Assembly: GCF_001633105.1 (NCBI RefSeq)
Contig: NZ_LUKZ01000009.1
Span: forward strand, 129,733 to 193,732
Length of the DNA stretch: 64,000 nucleotides
DNA from: Acidovorax sp. GW101-3H11
Lineage (GTDB): Bacteria; Pseudomonadota; Gammaproteobacteria; Burkholderiales; Burkholderiaceae_C
Direction of reading: 5' to 3'
Position 1 is the stretch's first letter, and each line of letters starts with the position of its first letter. Positions 33,058 to 42,279 of this stretch are shown piece after piece. The notes under the pieces were generated by a model. It saw nothing but the letters and a program-made list of their open reading frames with translations, ran no database searches and was not told where the DNA came from. The position numbers and the translations under genes were made by a program.

Positions 33058-33402
33058 ATGCCCGCTGTCGATCTCGACGCCCTGCAGGCCCGGTTGCGCG
33101 CCTTTGCGGCCGAGCGCCACTGGCAGCCGTTCCACACGCCCAAGAACCTGGCCATGGCGCTGATGGTGGAGGCCGCCGAGCTGGCCGAGATCTTCCAGTG
33201 GATGACGCCCGAGCAGTCGCTGGCGGTAGCAGGCGATCCGGCGCTGAAGGAGCCCATTGCCGACGAGGTGGCCGATGTGCTGCTCTACCTGCTGCAGATT
33301 GCCGACCACGCAGGCGTGGACCTGGCCCAGGCGGTGGAGAACAAGCTGCGCAAGAACGCGGTCAAGCACCCGGTGCCGGAGGGCGATCTGATACAAAAAT
33401 AG
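33058..33402 (+). CDS. MazG-like nucleotide pyrophosphohydrolase
   Basis: A 114-residue all-alpha protein with the MazG/DCTPP1 metal-binding pattern: EAAELAEIFQW (EExxE-like) near residue 38 and DEVADVLLYLLQIAD (ExxD) near 68. The family hydrolyses non-canonical or excess dNTPs to the monophosphate. Its start, ATG 33058, is fed by the ribosome-binding-like end of the preceding dispersed repeat, and another repeat copy begins at its stop. Confidence 0.8.
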   Translation: MPAVDLDALQARLRAFAAERHWQPFHTPKNLAMALMVEAAELAEIFQWMTPEQSLAVAGDPALKEPIADEVADVLLYLLQIADHAGVDLAQAVENKLRKNAVKHPVPEGDLIQK

Positions 33403-33448
33403 CCGCTTGCGCCTGATGGATAAGCGCTGGCAGCTATTGTTTGTATAG
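33395..33448. repeat. Dispersed Comamonadaceae-type repeat, copy 5
   Basis: ATACAAAAATAGCCGCTTGC, then CTGATGGATAAGCGCTGGCA and GCTATTGTTTGTATAG. The termini ATACAAA and TTTGTAT are also inverted repeats. The repeat contributes the last Lys codon and the TAG stop of the preceding gene. Confidence 0.72.
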
Positions 33449-33496
33449 CGCCATCAGATCGCTGACGGCGCAGGGCGGGCAGGTGTTTGCTTTCTT

Positions 33497-34534
33497 TTAC
33501 TGCTTGCGCGCCGCGATCGCCTTCTCGGCCATGTTCACCAGGTCGGCGCCGATCTGGCCCTTCCACTTGTCATAGACGGGGCGCGTGACCTTCACAAACG
33601 CGGCGCGTTCGGCGGGAGAGAGCTGGGTCACGGTCACGCCCAGGGCGCTGATGTCCTTGAGCAGGGGCTTGTCGGCCTCGACCACACCCTTGCGGGCGAT
33701 GGCGATTTCTTCCTTGCCCGCGTCGATGGCGGCCTGCTTCACGATCTCGCGGTCGGCGGGCGTCCAGCTGTTCCAGATTTCCTTGTTCACCACAAAGATC
33801 AGCGGGTCGTTCACGTAGCCCCACAGCGTGATGTTCTTTTGCGCCACGCTGTGCAGCTTGGCGGCAGTGAAGATGGACAGGGGGTTCTCCTGCCCGTCCA
33901 CCGCGCCGCTGGCAAAGGCGGGCTGTGCGTCGGCCCAGCTCATCTGCGTGGGGTTGGCGCCCAGGGCGGTGAAGGTGTCCAGGAACAGGGGCGAGCCCAC
34001 CACGCGGATCTTCAGGCCCTTGAGGTCTTCAGGGGTCTTGATCGCCTTCTTGGAGTTGGAGATTTCGCGGTAGCCGTTCTCGCCCCAGGCCAGAGGCACC
34101 ACACCGGCCTTGTCCAGCGTGGCGAAGATGCTCTTGCCCACGTCGCCCTGCGTCACGGCGTCCACGGCGGCGTAGTCGGGGAACAGGAAGGGCAGCGAGA
34201 ACAGGTTGAGTTGCTTGACCTGGGGCGACCAGTTGATGGTGGAGCCCACGGCCATGTCGATCACGCCCTGGCGCAGCGCGCTGAATTCACGCGTCTGGTC
34301 GCCCTGGATCAGCGACACGCCGGGGTACAGCTTGATGTTGATGCGGCCCTGGGTGCGCTCGCGCACCTTGTTGGCCCACAGCTCGCCGCCCTTGCCCCAG
34401 GGGAAGGCAGTGCCCAGCACCAGCGACATGCGGTACTCGCTCTTGTACGTGGTCTGTGCGATGGCGGCGGGGGCAGTGAAGGCGAGGGCGGCCGCAGCGG
34501 CCACGGCCGAGGTGAGGAAGGTGCGCAGTTTCAT
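33497..34534 (-). CDS. dctP: TRAP transporter periplasmic binding protein (DctP-type)
   Basis: A 345-residue protein with a signal peptide ending in APAAIAQ (about residue 27) and a DctP fold: GKGGELWANKVRERTQGRI, LRQGVIDMAVG, LKGLKIRVVGSPLF with the carboxylate-binding Arg, and SWADAQPAFASGAVDGQEN. It captures organic acids, such as C4-dicarboxylates or 2-keto acids, for the DctQ-DctM permease. It is the last gene of the TRAP operon; the usual order has it first. Confidence 0.85.
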   Translation of the reverse strand: MKLRTFLTSAVAAAAALAFTAPAAIAQTTYKSEYRMSLVLGTAFPWGKGGELWANKVRERTQGRINIKLYPGVSLIQGDQTREFSALRQGVIDMAVGSTINWSPQVKQLNLFSLPFLFPDYAAVDAVTQGDVGKSIFATLDKAGVVPLAWGENGYREISNSKKAIKTPEDLKGLKIRVVGSPLFLDTFTALGANPTQMSWADAQPAFASGAVDGQENPLSIFTAAKLHSVAQKNITLWGYVNDPLIFVVNKEIWNSWTPADREIVKQAAIDAGKEEIAIARKGVVEADKPLLKDISALGVTVTQLSPAERAAFVKVTRPVYDKWKGQIGADLVNMAEKAIAARKQ

Positions 34535-34590
34535 GGGTTGTCTCCTTGTTGGATGGATGAGTGGGTGGGTGAGTAATCAATAAGAGGAAA

Positions 34591-35889
34591 TCAGTAGCCC
34601 AGGCGCTGGGGCAGCCAGAGCGCAATCTGCGGGAACACGACGACCAGCAGCATGGCCAGGGTCATGGCCAGCACAAACCACACGACCCAGCGGGTGGTCT
34701 GCTCCATGCGCACGCCCGCAATCTTGCTGGACACCATGAGGTTCACGGCCATGGGGGGCGTGAACTGGCCAATCGCCACCGTGAGCGTCAGCACCACGCC
34801 GAACCACACCACGTCCCACTGGTAGTGCTGCATGATGGGCATGAGCAGGGGCACGAAGATCAGGAAGATGGAGATGCCGTCGAGGAACATGCCCGCGACA
34901 AGCAGCACCACAATCAGCGCGCCCAGCACGCCTTGCTCGCTCAGGCCCGACTGCACGATGGCGCGGGTGACGGGGTCGATCACTCCCAGTGTGGACAGCG
35001 AGAACGCAAAGATGCCCGCGAGCGAAACCACCACCAGGATCACGGCCGAGAGTTCCCCGGCCTCGCGCAGGATGGTGAACAGGTCGCGCACCCGGATCGT
35101 GCGGTGCACCACCATGCCTACAAACAGGCCGTAGAACACGGCGACCACGGCGGCCTCGGTGGGCGTGAACCAGCCTGCACGCATGCCGCCCAGGATCACC
35201 ACCGGCGCTGCCAGGCCCCAGGAGGCCTCGCGCAGGCTGCGCCAGAACGGCGGGCGCGGCATGTCGGCTTCGGCGCCACCCATCTTGTGGCGCCGCGCCA
35301 GCCACACGGCCGGGACGATCAGGGCAATGCCCGCCAGCACCCCGGGGAACATGCCGGCCGCAAACAGCGCGGGCACCGAGGCGCCGGGCACCAGCACCGA
35401 ATACACGATGAAGGCCACCGAGGGCGGGATGAGGATGTCGGTGGCCGCTGCACCCGCCACCACGCTGGCCGAGTAGGCGGCGGGGTAGCCTGCGCGCGCC
35501 ATGGCCGCAATCATGACCCCGCCCACGGCGGCGGCAGTGGCCGGGCCCGAGCCCGAGATGCCGCCCAGAAACATGGCCACCGCAATCGCCACCAGCGGCA
35601 GCATGCCCGGGCCGCGCCCGACGATGGACACCGCAAAATTCACCAGCCGCAGCGCCACGCCCGAGCGGTCAAAGATCGAGCCCACGAGCACAAACATGGG
35701 GATGGCCAGCAGCGGGTATTTGCCAAGCCCGGCATAGAAGTTCTGCGGCACGGCCAGCAGGCCGAACCAGGGGGTCTCGGCATTGGCCAGTGCAATGGCG
35801 GCAGCGCCCGCCAGGCCCAGGGCGGCGCCAATCGGCACGCCCAGAAACATCATGCCCAGGAAGGCCACAAACAGCAGTGTGGCGATCAT
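34591..35889 (-). CDS. dctM: TRAP transporter large permease (DctM-type)
   Basis: A 432-residue protein with about 12 hydrophobic segments. FLGGISGSGPATAAAVGGVM and AAATDILIPPSVAFIVYSVL are DctM hallmarks and GQFTPPMAVNLMVSSKIAG is the second inverted-repeat half. The ATG overlaps the DctQ stop. It couples sodium to import of the DctP ligand. Confidence 0.87.
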   Translation of the reverse strand: MIATLLFVAFLGMMFLGVPIGAALGLAGAAAIALANAETPWFGLLAVPQNFYAGLGKYPLLAIPMFVLVGSIFDRSGVALRLVNFAVSIVGRGPGMLPLVAIAVAMFLGGISGSGPATAAAVGGVMIAAMARAGYPAAYSASVVAGAAATDILIPPSVAFIVYSVLVPGASVPALFAAGMFPGVLAGIALIVPAVWLARRHKMGGAEADMPRPPFWRSLREASWGLAAPVVILGGMRAGWFTPTEAAVVAVFYGLFVGMVVHRTIRVRDLFTILREAGELSAVILVVVSLAGIFAFSLSTLGVIDPVTRAIVQSGLSEQGVLGALIVVLLVAGMFLDGISIFLIFVPLLMPIMQHYQWDVVWFGVVLTLTVAIGQFTPPMAVNLMVSSKIAGVRMEQTTRWVVWFVLAMTLAMLLVVVFPQIALWLPQRLGY

Positions 35890-36434
35890 GTGCGTGCCTC
35901 CGTGGTGGCTGAGGGGGCCGCTGTACGCCGCAGGCGTGCCCACAGTTGCAGTGCCCGGGCCGTGGTCAGCGCGCACAGCACCGGCAGCCAGACGGAATAC
36001 CACCACTGTGGCACGCCGATGCCGGGGGAGGTTTCTTCAAACCGGTAGTCGTCCCACACCACGCGCACGCTCAGCACCGTGATCAGCCCAAACAACAGCG
36101 CGACCATGAGCGCGCCGAACTGTGCCAGCACCTGGCGCCGACGCTCCGAGCCGCCATCGGCATAGAACTCGATGCGGATGTGCAGCTGCCGCGCCACTGC
36201 CGCCGAGCCGCCCACCAGGGCCAGCACGATCATCAGGAACACCGAGATCTCCTCGGTCCAGGCAAACGAAGCATCGGTGAAATAGCGCACCACCACATTG
36301 ACGAAGGTGATGAGTGCCAGGGCGGCCATCGTCAGGACGATAAGCCAGTCTTCCAGGCGCAGGGATCGGGGGGCGTCAGCAGCCGCTGGCGCTGTGGGCG
36401 CAGCGGGCGGGCCATCGGGAGTGGAGGTGGACAT
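35886..36434 (-). CDS. dctQ: TRAP transporter small permease (DctQ-type)
   Basis: A 182-residue protein: an Ala/Pro-rich N-tail, then four transmembrane segments with FVNVVVRYFTDASFAWTEEI, the DctQ signature. It forms the membrane complex with DctM. It is the first gene of the operon and is divergent from the LysR regulator at 36717. The 282 bases between them contain no gene; ATGC-N12-GCAT near 36543 is a possible regulator site. Confidence 0.84.
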   Translation of the reverse strand: MSTSTPDGPPAAPTAPAAADAPRSLRLEDWLIVLTMAALALITFVNVVVRYFTDASFAWTEEISVFLMIVLALVGGSAAVARQLHIRIEFYADGGSERRRQVLAQFGALMVALLFGLITVLSVRVVWDDYRFEETSPGIGVPQWWYSVWLPVLCALTTARALQLWARLRRTAAPSATTEART

Positions 36435-36716
36435 GGACGCGGGGAGTCAGAAAACACACGGGGCGGATGCCGATCTTGTGGCCCGGCGGTGTTGTGCACC
36501 TGGGCGTTGACCGATGGAGCGGCGGGGTGGGCGCGCAGCGCATTATGCGTTGCCTGCTAAGCATGCACAGCATTGGTGCAGTGCGGCAAACGACGCCGCT
36601 GGACCCGGCCGGGGGCGTGCAGGCGACACACCATGCAGGCCCGCGCCGCGCATGATCTGTAGAAACCCTCATGCCGGGCGCCAGCAGGGCGCAGCCTGCG
36701 CGCGGATAATGCGCCG

Positions 36717-37649
36717 ATGGAAACCAAGTGGCTTGAAGATTTCGTCAGTCTTGCGGAAACGCGCAGCTTCAGCCGCTCCGCCCAGTTGCGGCATGTGACC
36801 CAGCCCGCGTTCTCGCGGCGCATCCAGGCGCTCGAAGCCTGGGCGGGCACCGATCTGGTGGACCGCAGCTCCTACCCCACCCGCCTCACGCCCGCTGGCA
36901 AAACCCTGTATGACCAGGCGCTGGAAATGCTGCAGGCGCTGCAGAACACCCGTGCCATGCTGCGCGCACACACCAGCGCGGGCAAGGACATGATCGAGTT
37001 CGCCGTGCCACACACGCTGGCGTTCACCTTCTTCCCGGCCTGGGTGTCCAGCCTGGCCGACAAGTTCGGCCCGTTCAAGAGTCGGCTGATCGCCCTCAAT
37101 GTGCATGACGCCGTGATGCGCCTGGTGGAAGGTGGCTGTGATCTGCTGATCGCCTACCACCACCCCTCCCAGCCCTTCCAGCTCGATGCCGACCGCTACG
37201 AGATGGTGAGCCTGGGGCAGGAGGTGCTGTCCCCTTACAGCAAGGCCGACGCCGACGGCCAGCCCGTGCACCGCCTGCCGGGCCGCGCAGGCCAGCCGCT
37301 GCCCTACCTGGGCTACGCGCCCGGCGCCTACCTGGGGCGGGTCACGGAACTCATCCTCAAGCAGTCGGGCACGCCCATCCACCTGGAGCGGGTGTACGAG
37401 ACCGACATGGCCGAGGGCCTCAAGGCCATGGCGCTCGAAGGCCATGGCGTGGCCTTTTTGCCGCACAGTGCCGTGAAGAAAGAATTGCGCTCGCGCCGCC
37501 TGGTCAGCGCCGCACCCTCCGAAGCCGAGGGCCTGCAGATGACCATGGACGTGCGGGCCTACCGCGAGAAACCGGGGGGCAAAGAAGCCCCCAAGGGCAC
37601 GGCCCAGGCGCTCTGGACCTACCTCCAGGCCCAGGCAGGGTCATGCTAA
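36717..37649 (+). CDS. LysR-family transcriptional regulator (HypT-like)
   Basis: A 310-residue protein with an N-terminal helix-turn-helix (WLEDFVSLAETRSFSRSAQL, QPAFSRRIQALE) and a C-terminal effector domain (IEFAVPHTLAFTFFPAWVS). METKWLEDF is the opening of HypT/YjiE relatives. Divergence from the TRAP operon suggests that it controls that transporter; the ligand would then be its substrate. The stop is about 180 bases before the next binding-protein gene. Confidence 0.83.
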   Translation: METKWLEDFVSLAETRSFSRSAQLRHVTQPAFSRRIQALEAWAGTDLVDRSSYPTRLTPAGKTLYDQALEMLQALQNTRAMLRAHTSAGKDMIEFAVPHTLAFTFFPAWVSSLADKFGPFKSRLIALNVHDAVMRLVEGGCDLLIAYHHPSQPFQLDADRYEMVSLGQEVLSPYSKADADGQPVHRLPGRAGQPLPYLGYAPGAYLGRVTELILKQSGTPIHLERVYETDMAEGLKAMALEGHGVAFLPHSAVKKELRSRRLVSAAPSEAEGLQMTMDVRAYREKPGGKEAPKGTAQALWTYLQAQAGSC

Positions 37650-37827
37650 GGGTAAATACGGATATAAACACTTTGCATAGTTGCGCCCGCAAACGGCATT
37701 GGAGTTTCATAGTAACGACACGTACAGTTCGCGCCATCGCTGGGTCGGTGGCAACAACACATGCCTGCAACTGCCACGATGGCACGAACATTGCAAACCC
37801 GATTCCTTTCTTTTAACGGGACGTCGT

Positions 37828-38727
37828 ATGAAAGTTCAGCACTGGAGATTCGCTAAGGGCCTGGTCGCCCTGGGCTGCCTGCTGGCGGCGTCCGTGCAGG
37901 CGGCGACGGTCCTGGAGCGCGTGAGCGCGGGCGGCAAGCTGGTGATTGCCCACCGGGAGTCGTCGGTGCCGTTCTCGTATGTCGATTCCCAGTCGGGCAA
38001 GCCCGTGGGCTACGCCGTGGACCTGTGCCTGCGCATGGCCGAGGTGGTGCGCAAGAAGACCGGCAAGAAGGACATGGAAGTGGAGTTCGTGGCCGTCACG
38101 CCCGCCAACCGCATCACCATGATTGAAGAGGGCAAGGCCGACATGGAGTGTGGCTCCACCACCAACAACGCCGAGCGGCGCCAGAAGGTGGCGTTCACCA
38201 TTCCCCACTTCATCACCGGCGCGCGGCTGCTGGTGAAATCCGCCAGCCCCATCGACAAGGTGGAGGACCTCAATGGCAAGAAGCTGGTGTCCACTAAGGG
38301 CACCACGCCCCTCAAGGCGGCCGACCAAGCCAACCGCGAGCGCCTGATGGGCATCACCATCATGGAAGCGCCCGACCACGCCAAGGCGGTCGAGATGGTC
38401 GAAAAAGGCGAGGCCGATGCCTTTGTGATGGACGACGTGCTGCTGTATGGCTTGGCCGCTGGGCGGCCCGACCCCAAGGCACTCAAGGTGGTGGGCCGCT
38501 TCATGACCACCGAGCCGCTGGCCATCATGCTGCCCAAGAACGACCCTGAGTTCAAAAAGCTGGTGGACGAGGAAATGCGCCGTCTGATCACCAGCCGCGA
38601 TATTTATCCCATCTATGACAAGTGGTTCAACAAACCCATCCCCCCGAACAACACGGTGCTGAACCTGCCGGTCAGTTACCTGTTGCGTGACTTCTGGAAG
38701 TACCCTACCGATCAGGTCCCGTTCTGA
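37828..38727 (+). CDS. Amino-acid ABC transporter binding protein (GltI-like), first paralogue
   Basis: A 299-residue protein with a signal peptide (to about VQA at 25). The type II binding fold shows GYAVDLCLRMAEVVRKK, DMECGSTTNNAERRQKVAFT and DAFVMDDVLL. ECGSTTNN is the amino acid binding segment found in glutamate/aspartate binding proteins. It lies 119 bases before a paralogue of equal length and is probably expressed separately from the permease genes. Confidence 0.82.
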   Translation: MKVQHWRFAKGLVALGCLLAASVQAATVLERVSAGGKLVIAHRESSVPFSYVDSQSGKPVGYAVDLCLRMAEVVRKKTGKKDMEVEFVAVTPANRITMIEEGKADMECGSTTNNAERRQKVAFTIPHFITGARLLVKSASPIDKVEDLNGKKLVSTKGTTPLKAADQANRERLMGITIMEAPDHAKAVEMVEKGEADAFVMDDVLLYGLAAGRPDPKALKVVGRFMTTEPLAIMLPKNDPEFKKLVDEEMRRLITSRDIYPIYDKWFNKPIPPNNTVLNLPVSYLLRDFWKYPTDQVPF

Positions 38728-38846
38728 CTAATATCCTCGGGTAAGTCCTCCCCTATTTCTAGACGTTTGGGCTTGCAGCCCGGACGGGTTGCGGCCAGTC
38801 TCTAGAATTCCCCCCTTTTTTCTGTTTTCAACACAAGGAGATCCCT

Positions 38847-39746
38847 ATGAAGAAACATTTGCTCGCGATTGCTGTGACCGCCCTGGCCGCAGGCAGCGCG
38901 TTTGCCCAAGCCACCGACACCCTGGCCAAGATCAAGGCTTCTGGCAGCGTGACGCTGGGTGTGCGCGAGTCTTCGGGGCTTTCCTACACGCTGGGCAACG
39001 GCAAGTACGTGGGCTTCCACACCGAAATGGGCGAAATCGTGCTGGCCGACGTCCAAAAGCAACTGGGCCTGCCCAAGCTGGACATCAAGTACCAGCCCGT
39101 GACCTCGCAGAACCGCATCCCCCTGGTGACCAACGGCACCGTGGACCTGGAGTGCGGCTCCACCACCAACAACGCTGCCCGCCTGAAGGACGTGTCCTTT
39201 GCCGTGACCACCTATGTGGAAGAAGTCCGCATGGTCGTCAAGGCCAACTCGGGCATCACGTCCATCAAGGACCTGAACGGCAAGACCGTGGCCACCACCA
39301 CGGGCACCACCTCGGTGCAAACGCTGCGCAAGCACGAGCGCGCTGGCGGCATCGACTTCAAGGAAGTCATGGGCAAGGACCACGCCGACAGCTTCCTGAT
39401 GCTGGAAACCGGCCGTGCCGAAGCGTTCGTGATGGACGGCTCCATCCTGGCCGCCAACATCTCCAAGTCCAAGTCTCCCGCCGACTACAAGATCGTCGGT
39501 GAAGTGCTGAACGTGGAACCCATTGCCTGCATGCTGCGCAAGGACGACCCTGCGTTCAAGAAGGCCGTGGACGATTCCATCAAGCGCCAGATCAAGGATG
39601 GCTCGCTGGCCAAGCTGTACGACAAGTGGTTCATGCAGCCTGTGCCTCCAGCCAACGTGAAGATTGGCCTGCCGATGTCGGATGCGACCAAGGAAGCTTG
39701 GGCCAATCCGAATGACAAGCCCATGGAAGACTACGCCAAGAAGTAA
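38847..39746 (+). CDS. gltI: Glutamate/aspartate-type ABC transporter binding protein (GltI-like), second paralogue
   Basis: A 299-residue protein with signal peptide MKKHLLAIAVTALAAGSAFA. Same segments as its neighbour: DLECGSTTNNAARLKDVSF, SITSIKDLNGKTVATTTGTT-type hinge region and EAFVMDGSILA. AAGGAG precedes the ATG. Codon use is strongly biased, as in highly expressed genes. A terminator-like hairpin follows its stop, and the permease genes come after it, the usual layout for high binding-protein to permease ratios. Confidence 0.86.
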   Translation: MKKHLLAIAVTALAAGSAFAQATDTLAKIKASGSVTLGVRESSGLSYTLGNGKYVGFHTEMGEIVLADVQKQLGLPKLDIKYQPVTSQNRIPLVTNGTVDLECGSTTNNAARLKDVSFAVTTYVEEVRMVVKANSGITSIKDLNGKTVATTTGTTSVQTLRKHERAGGIDFKEVMGKDHADSFLMLETGRAEAFVMDGSILAANISKSKSPADYKIVGEVLNVEPIACMLRKDDPAFKKAVDDSIKRQIKDGSLAKLYDKWFMQPVPPANVKIGLPMSDATKEAWANPNDKPMEDYAKK

Positions 39747-39762
39747 TCTTTGCGACGCTTGT

Positions 39763-39797
39763 GCCCCTTCGGCCAGCCGGTTTGAAGGGGCTTTTTT
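39763..39797 (+). terminator. Terminator/attenuator between binding protein and permease genes
   Basis: GCCCCTTC (39763-39770) pairs with GAAGGGGC (39784-39791) and is followed by six T. Partial read-through would give more binding protein than membrane complex. Confidence 0.8.
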
Positions 39798-39858
39798 GTT
39801 GGACCGGGCGCCATGGTGCCTGGCCCGGCGCAATACCAAGAATTAAAGGGGTGCTCCT

Positions 39859-40617
39859 ATGAGTTGGGATTGGCAGGTGTTCTGCCAGGACACCATGGAC
39901 CGGGAAGTTGTGCAGAGCTGCTTTGGCAAGGGCGGCGACATCACTTACCTGGACTGGATGCTGTCGGCCTGGGGCTGGACCGTGTCTGTTTCGTTGCTGG
40001 CCCTGGTGCTGGCGCTTGTGTTGGGCTCATTGATCGGCACGCTGCGCACCTTGCAGGACCGGCCCATGATCGTTCGGCTGGGCAATGCCTGGGTCGAGCT
40101 ATTTCGCAATATTCCGCTGCTGGTCCAGATCTTCCTCTGGTACCACGTCATCCCCAGTCTGTTTCCTGTGATGAAGGGCGTGCCCGGCTTTGCACTGGTG
40201 GTGCTGGCTCTGGGCTTCTTCACCTCGGCGCGTATCGCCGAGCAGGTGCGCTCGGGCATCCAGGCCTTGCCGCGCGGTCAGCGTTATGCGGGCATGGCCG
40301 TGGGGTTCACCACCTTTCAGACCTATCGCTACGTGCTGCTGCCCATGGCGTTTCGCATCATCATCCCGCCGCTCACCAGCGAGACGATGAACATCTTCAA
40401 GAACTCGTCCGTGGCGTTTGCCGTGTCGGTGGCCGAACTCACCATGTTCGCCATGCAGGCCCAGGAAGAAACCTCGCGCGGCATTGAGGTCTACCTCGCC
40501 GTGACATCGCTGTACATCATCTCGGCCTTTGCCATCAACCGGATCATGGCGTTCATCGAAAAACGCGTGCGCATCCCGGGCATGGTGGTGGCTGGTGCGG
40601 CAGGGGGAGGACACTGA
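39859..40617 (+). CDS. gltJ: Amino-acid ABC transporter permease (GltJ-like)
   Basis: A 252-residue membrane protein. The N-terminus (MSWDWQVFCQDT) is the periplasmic lead found in GltJ. ELFRNIPLLVQIFLWYHVIP and EQVRSGIQALPRGQRYAGMAVG (the EAA coupling loop) are conserved. It forms the channel with the next gene product; the intergenic gap is a single base. Confidence 0.86.
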   Translation: MSWDWQVFCQDTMDREVVQSCFGKGGDITYLDWMLSAWGWTVSVSLLALVLALVLGSLIGTLRTLQDRPMIVRLGNAWVELFRNIPLLVQIFLWYHVIPSLFPVMKGVPGFALVVLALGFFTSARIAEQVRSGIQALPRGQRYAGMAVGFTTFQTYRYVLLPMAFRIIIPPLTSETMNIFKNSSVAFAVSVAELTMFAMQAQEETSRGIEVYLAVTSLYIISAFAINRIMAFIEKRVRIPGMVVAGAAGGGH

Positions 40618-40618
40618 T

Positions 40619-41284
40619 ATGAATCTCGACTTCTCCTTCTACAACTGGGACCTGATCTCCAACTTCGTGCTCAAGGGGCTGTACTTCAGTCTCATGCTCA
40701 CGGTGATCGCCACCATTGGCGGCGTGTTCTTCGGCACCCTGCTGGCGCTGATGCGCCTGTCGGGCAAGAAGTGGCTGGATGTGCCCGCCACCATCTACGT
40801 CAACGGGATGCGCTCCATCCCGCTGGTGATGGTGATCCTGTGGTTCTTCCTGCTGGTGCCTGCCATCATCGGCCGCCCCATCGGCGCCGAGGTATCGGCG
40901 GTCATCACCTTCATTGCCTTCGAAGCCGCGTATTTCAGCGAAATCATGCGCGCCGGTATCCAGTCCATCCCACGCGGCCAGGTGCATGCCGGCCAGGCGC
41001 TCGGGATGACGTATGGCCAGAACATGAAGCTGGTGGTGCTGCCCCAGGCGTTCCGCAACATGCTGCCGGTGCTGCTCACGCAGACCATCATCCTGTTCCA
41101 GGACACCTCGCTGGTGTATGCGATTGGCGCCTACGACATGCTCAAGGGCTTTGAAGTGGCGGGCAAGAACTTCGGCCGCCCCATCGAAGCCTACCTGGCT
41201 GCCGCCGTGCTGTATTTTGTGATGTGCTATGCGCTGTCCTGGGCGGTCAAGCGCCTGCACCAGAAGATCGCCATCATCCGGTGA
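40619..41284 (+). CDS. gltK: Amino-acid ABC transporter permease (GltK-like)
   Basis: A 221-residue permease with YVNGMRSIPLVMVILWFF and the EAA loop SEIMRAGIQSIPRGQVHAGQ followed by ALGMTYGQ. Start ATG 40619 lies one base after the GltJ stop, with GGGGGAGG upstream. It completes the membrane heterodimer. Confidence 0.87.
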   Translation: MNLDFSFYNWDLISNFVLKGLYFSLMLTVIATIGGVFFGTLLALMRLSGKKWLDVPATIYVNGMRSIPLVMVILWFFLLVPAIIGRPIGAEVSAVITFIAFEAAYFSEIMRAGIQSIPRGQVHAGQALGMTYGQNMKLVVLPQAFRNMLPVLLTQTIILFQDTSLVYAIGAYDMLKGFEVAGKNFGRPIEAYLAAAVLYFVMCYALSWAVKRLHQKIAIIR

Positions 41285-41307
41285 TCCGAGAGATTGAGGA
41301 ATAAACA

Positions 41308-42045
41308 ATGATCGAACTCAAAAACGTATCCAAGTGGTATGGCCCCGTGCAGGTGCTCAACGAGTGCTCGGCCACCATCAACAAGGGTGAAGTGGTGGTG
41401 GTGTGCGGCCCCTCGGGCTCGGGCAAGTCCACGCTGATCAAGACCATCAACGCGCTCGAACCCTTCCAGAAGGGTGAGATCACGGTGGACGGCGTGAAGC
41501 TGCACGACCCTAGCACCAACCTGCCCAAGCTGCGCAGCCGCGTGGGCATGGTGTTCCAGCACTTCGAGCTGTTCCCCCACCTGTCGGTGACGGACAACCT
41601 GACCATCGCGCAGATCAAGGTGCTGGGCCGCAGCGCGGACGAAGCCAAGAAGCGCGGCCTCAAGATGCTGGAGCGCGTGGGCCTGATCGCCCACAAGGAC
41701 AAGTTCCCCGGCCAGCTGTCCGGCGGCCAGCAGCAGCGTGTGGCCATTGCGCGCGCGCTGTCGATGGACCCCATCGTGATGCTGTTCGACGAACCCACTT
41801 CGGCGCTCGACCCCGAAATGGTCGGCGAAGTGCTGGACGTGATGGTGGGCCTGGCCAACGAAGGCATGACCATGATGTGCGTGACCCACGAAATGGGCTT
41901 TGCCCGCAAGGTGAGCAACCGCGTGATCTTCATGGACGTGGGCGGCAAGATCCTGGAGGACTGCTCCAAGGACGAGTTCTTCAATAACCCCGATGCGCGC
42001 CAACCGCGCACCAAGGACTTCCTCAACAAGATCCTGGCGCATTGA
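41308..42045 (+). CDS. gltL: Amino-acid ABC transporter ATP-binding protein (GltL-like)
   Basis: A 245-residue ATPase with Walker [11 protein letters not shown]-loop [11 protein letters not shown], signature LSGGQQQR, Walker [13 protein letters not shown] and H-switch THEMGFA, matching polar amino acid transporters. GAGGAA precedes the ATG. It is the last gene of the operon; a strong terminator follows after about 150 bases. Confidence 0.9.
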   Translation: MIELKNVSKWYGPVQVLNECSATINKGEVVVVCGPSGSGKSTLIKTINALEPFQKGEITVDGVKLHDPSTNLPKLRSRVGMVFQHFELFPHLSVTDNLTIAQIKVLGRSADEAKKRGLKMLERVGLIAHKDKFPGQLSGGQQQRVAIARALSMDPIVMLFDEPTSALDPEMVGEVLDVMVGLANEGMTMMCVTHEMGFARKVSNRVIFMDVGGKILEDCSKDEFFNNPDARQPRTKDFLNKILAH

Positions 42046-42135
42046 TTCCCCCCTGAGTCGCCTGTGGCGCCTTCCCCCAGGGGACGCCGCCGACGCGGCG
42101 GGGCGGCCCTTGCGCGGCAGCTACTGGCCTAGGCC
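42046..42135. repeat. AAGCAAGGGCCGCCCCGC-type repeat, copy 2 (inverted)
   Basis: CCCCTGAGTCGCCTGTGGCG, then TTCCCCCAGGGGACGCC and GGCGGGGCGGCCCTTGCGCG: the same elements as at 17833-17957, in the opposite orientation, directly after the gltL stop. Confidence 0.6.
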
Positions 42136-42195
42136 CTGCCTGTTCCACGGGTGTGGGCTGTCCGCAGGGCGGGATGAGGCCGGAAAGAGGAAGGT

Positions 42196-42222
42196 AAAAA
42201 GCGCTCTTCGGAGCGCTTTTTT
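42196..42222 (+). terminator. Intrinsic terminator of the glt operon
   Basis: AAAAAGCGCTC-TTCG-GAGCGCTTTTTT, an 11-base perfect stem with a UUCG loop and a T-run. It can act in both directions, which suits the convergent gene at 42280. Confidence 0.92.
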
Positions 42223-42279
42223 CATGGGCACAGGAACGCCCGAAAACGTGGGGCGGTCCAGCGGGGGGGGGGGCTCCAG

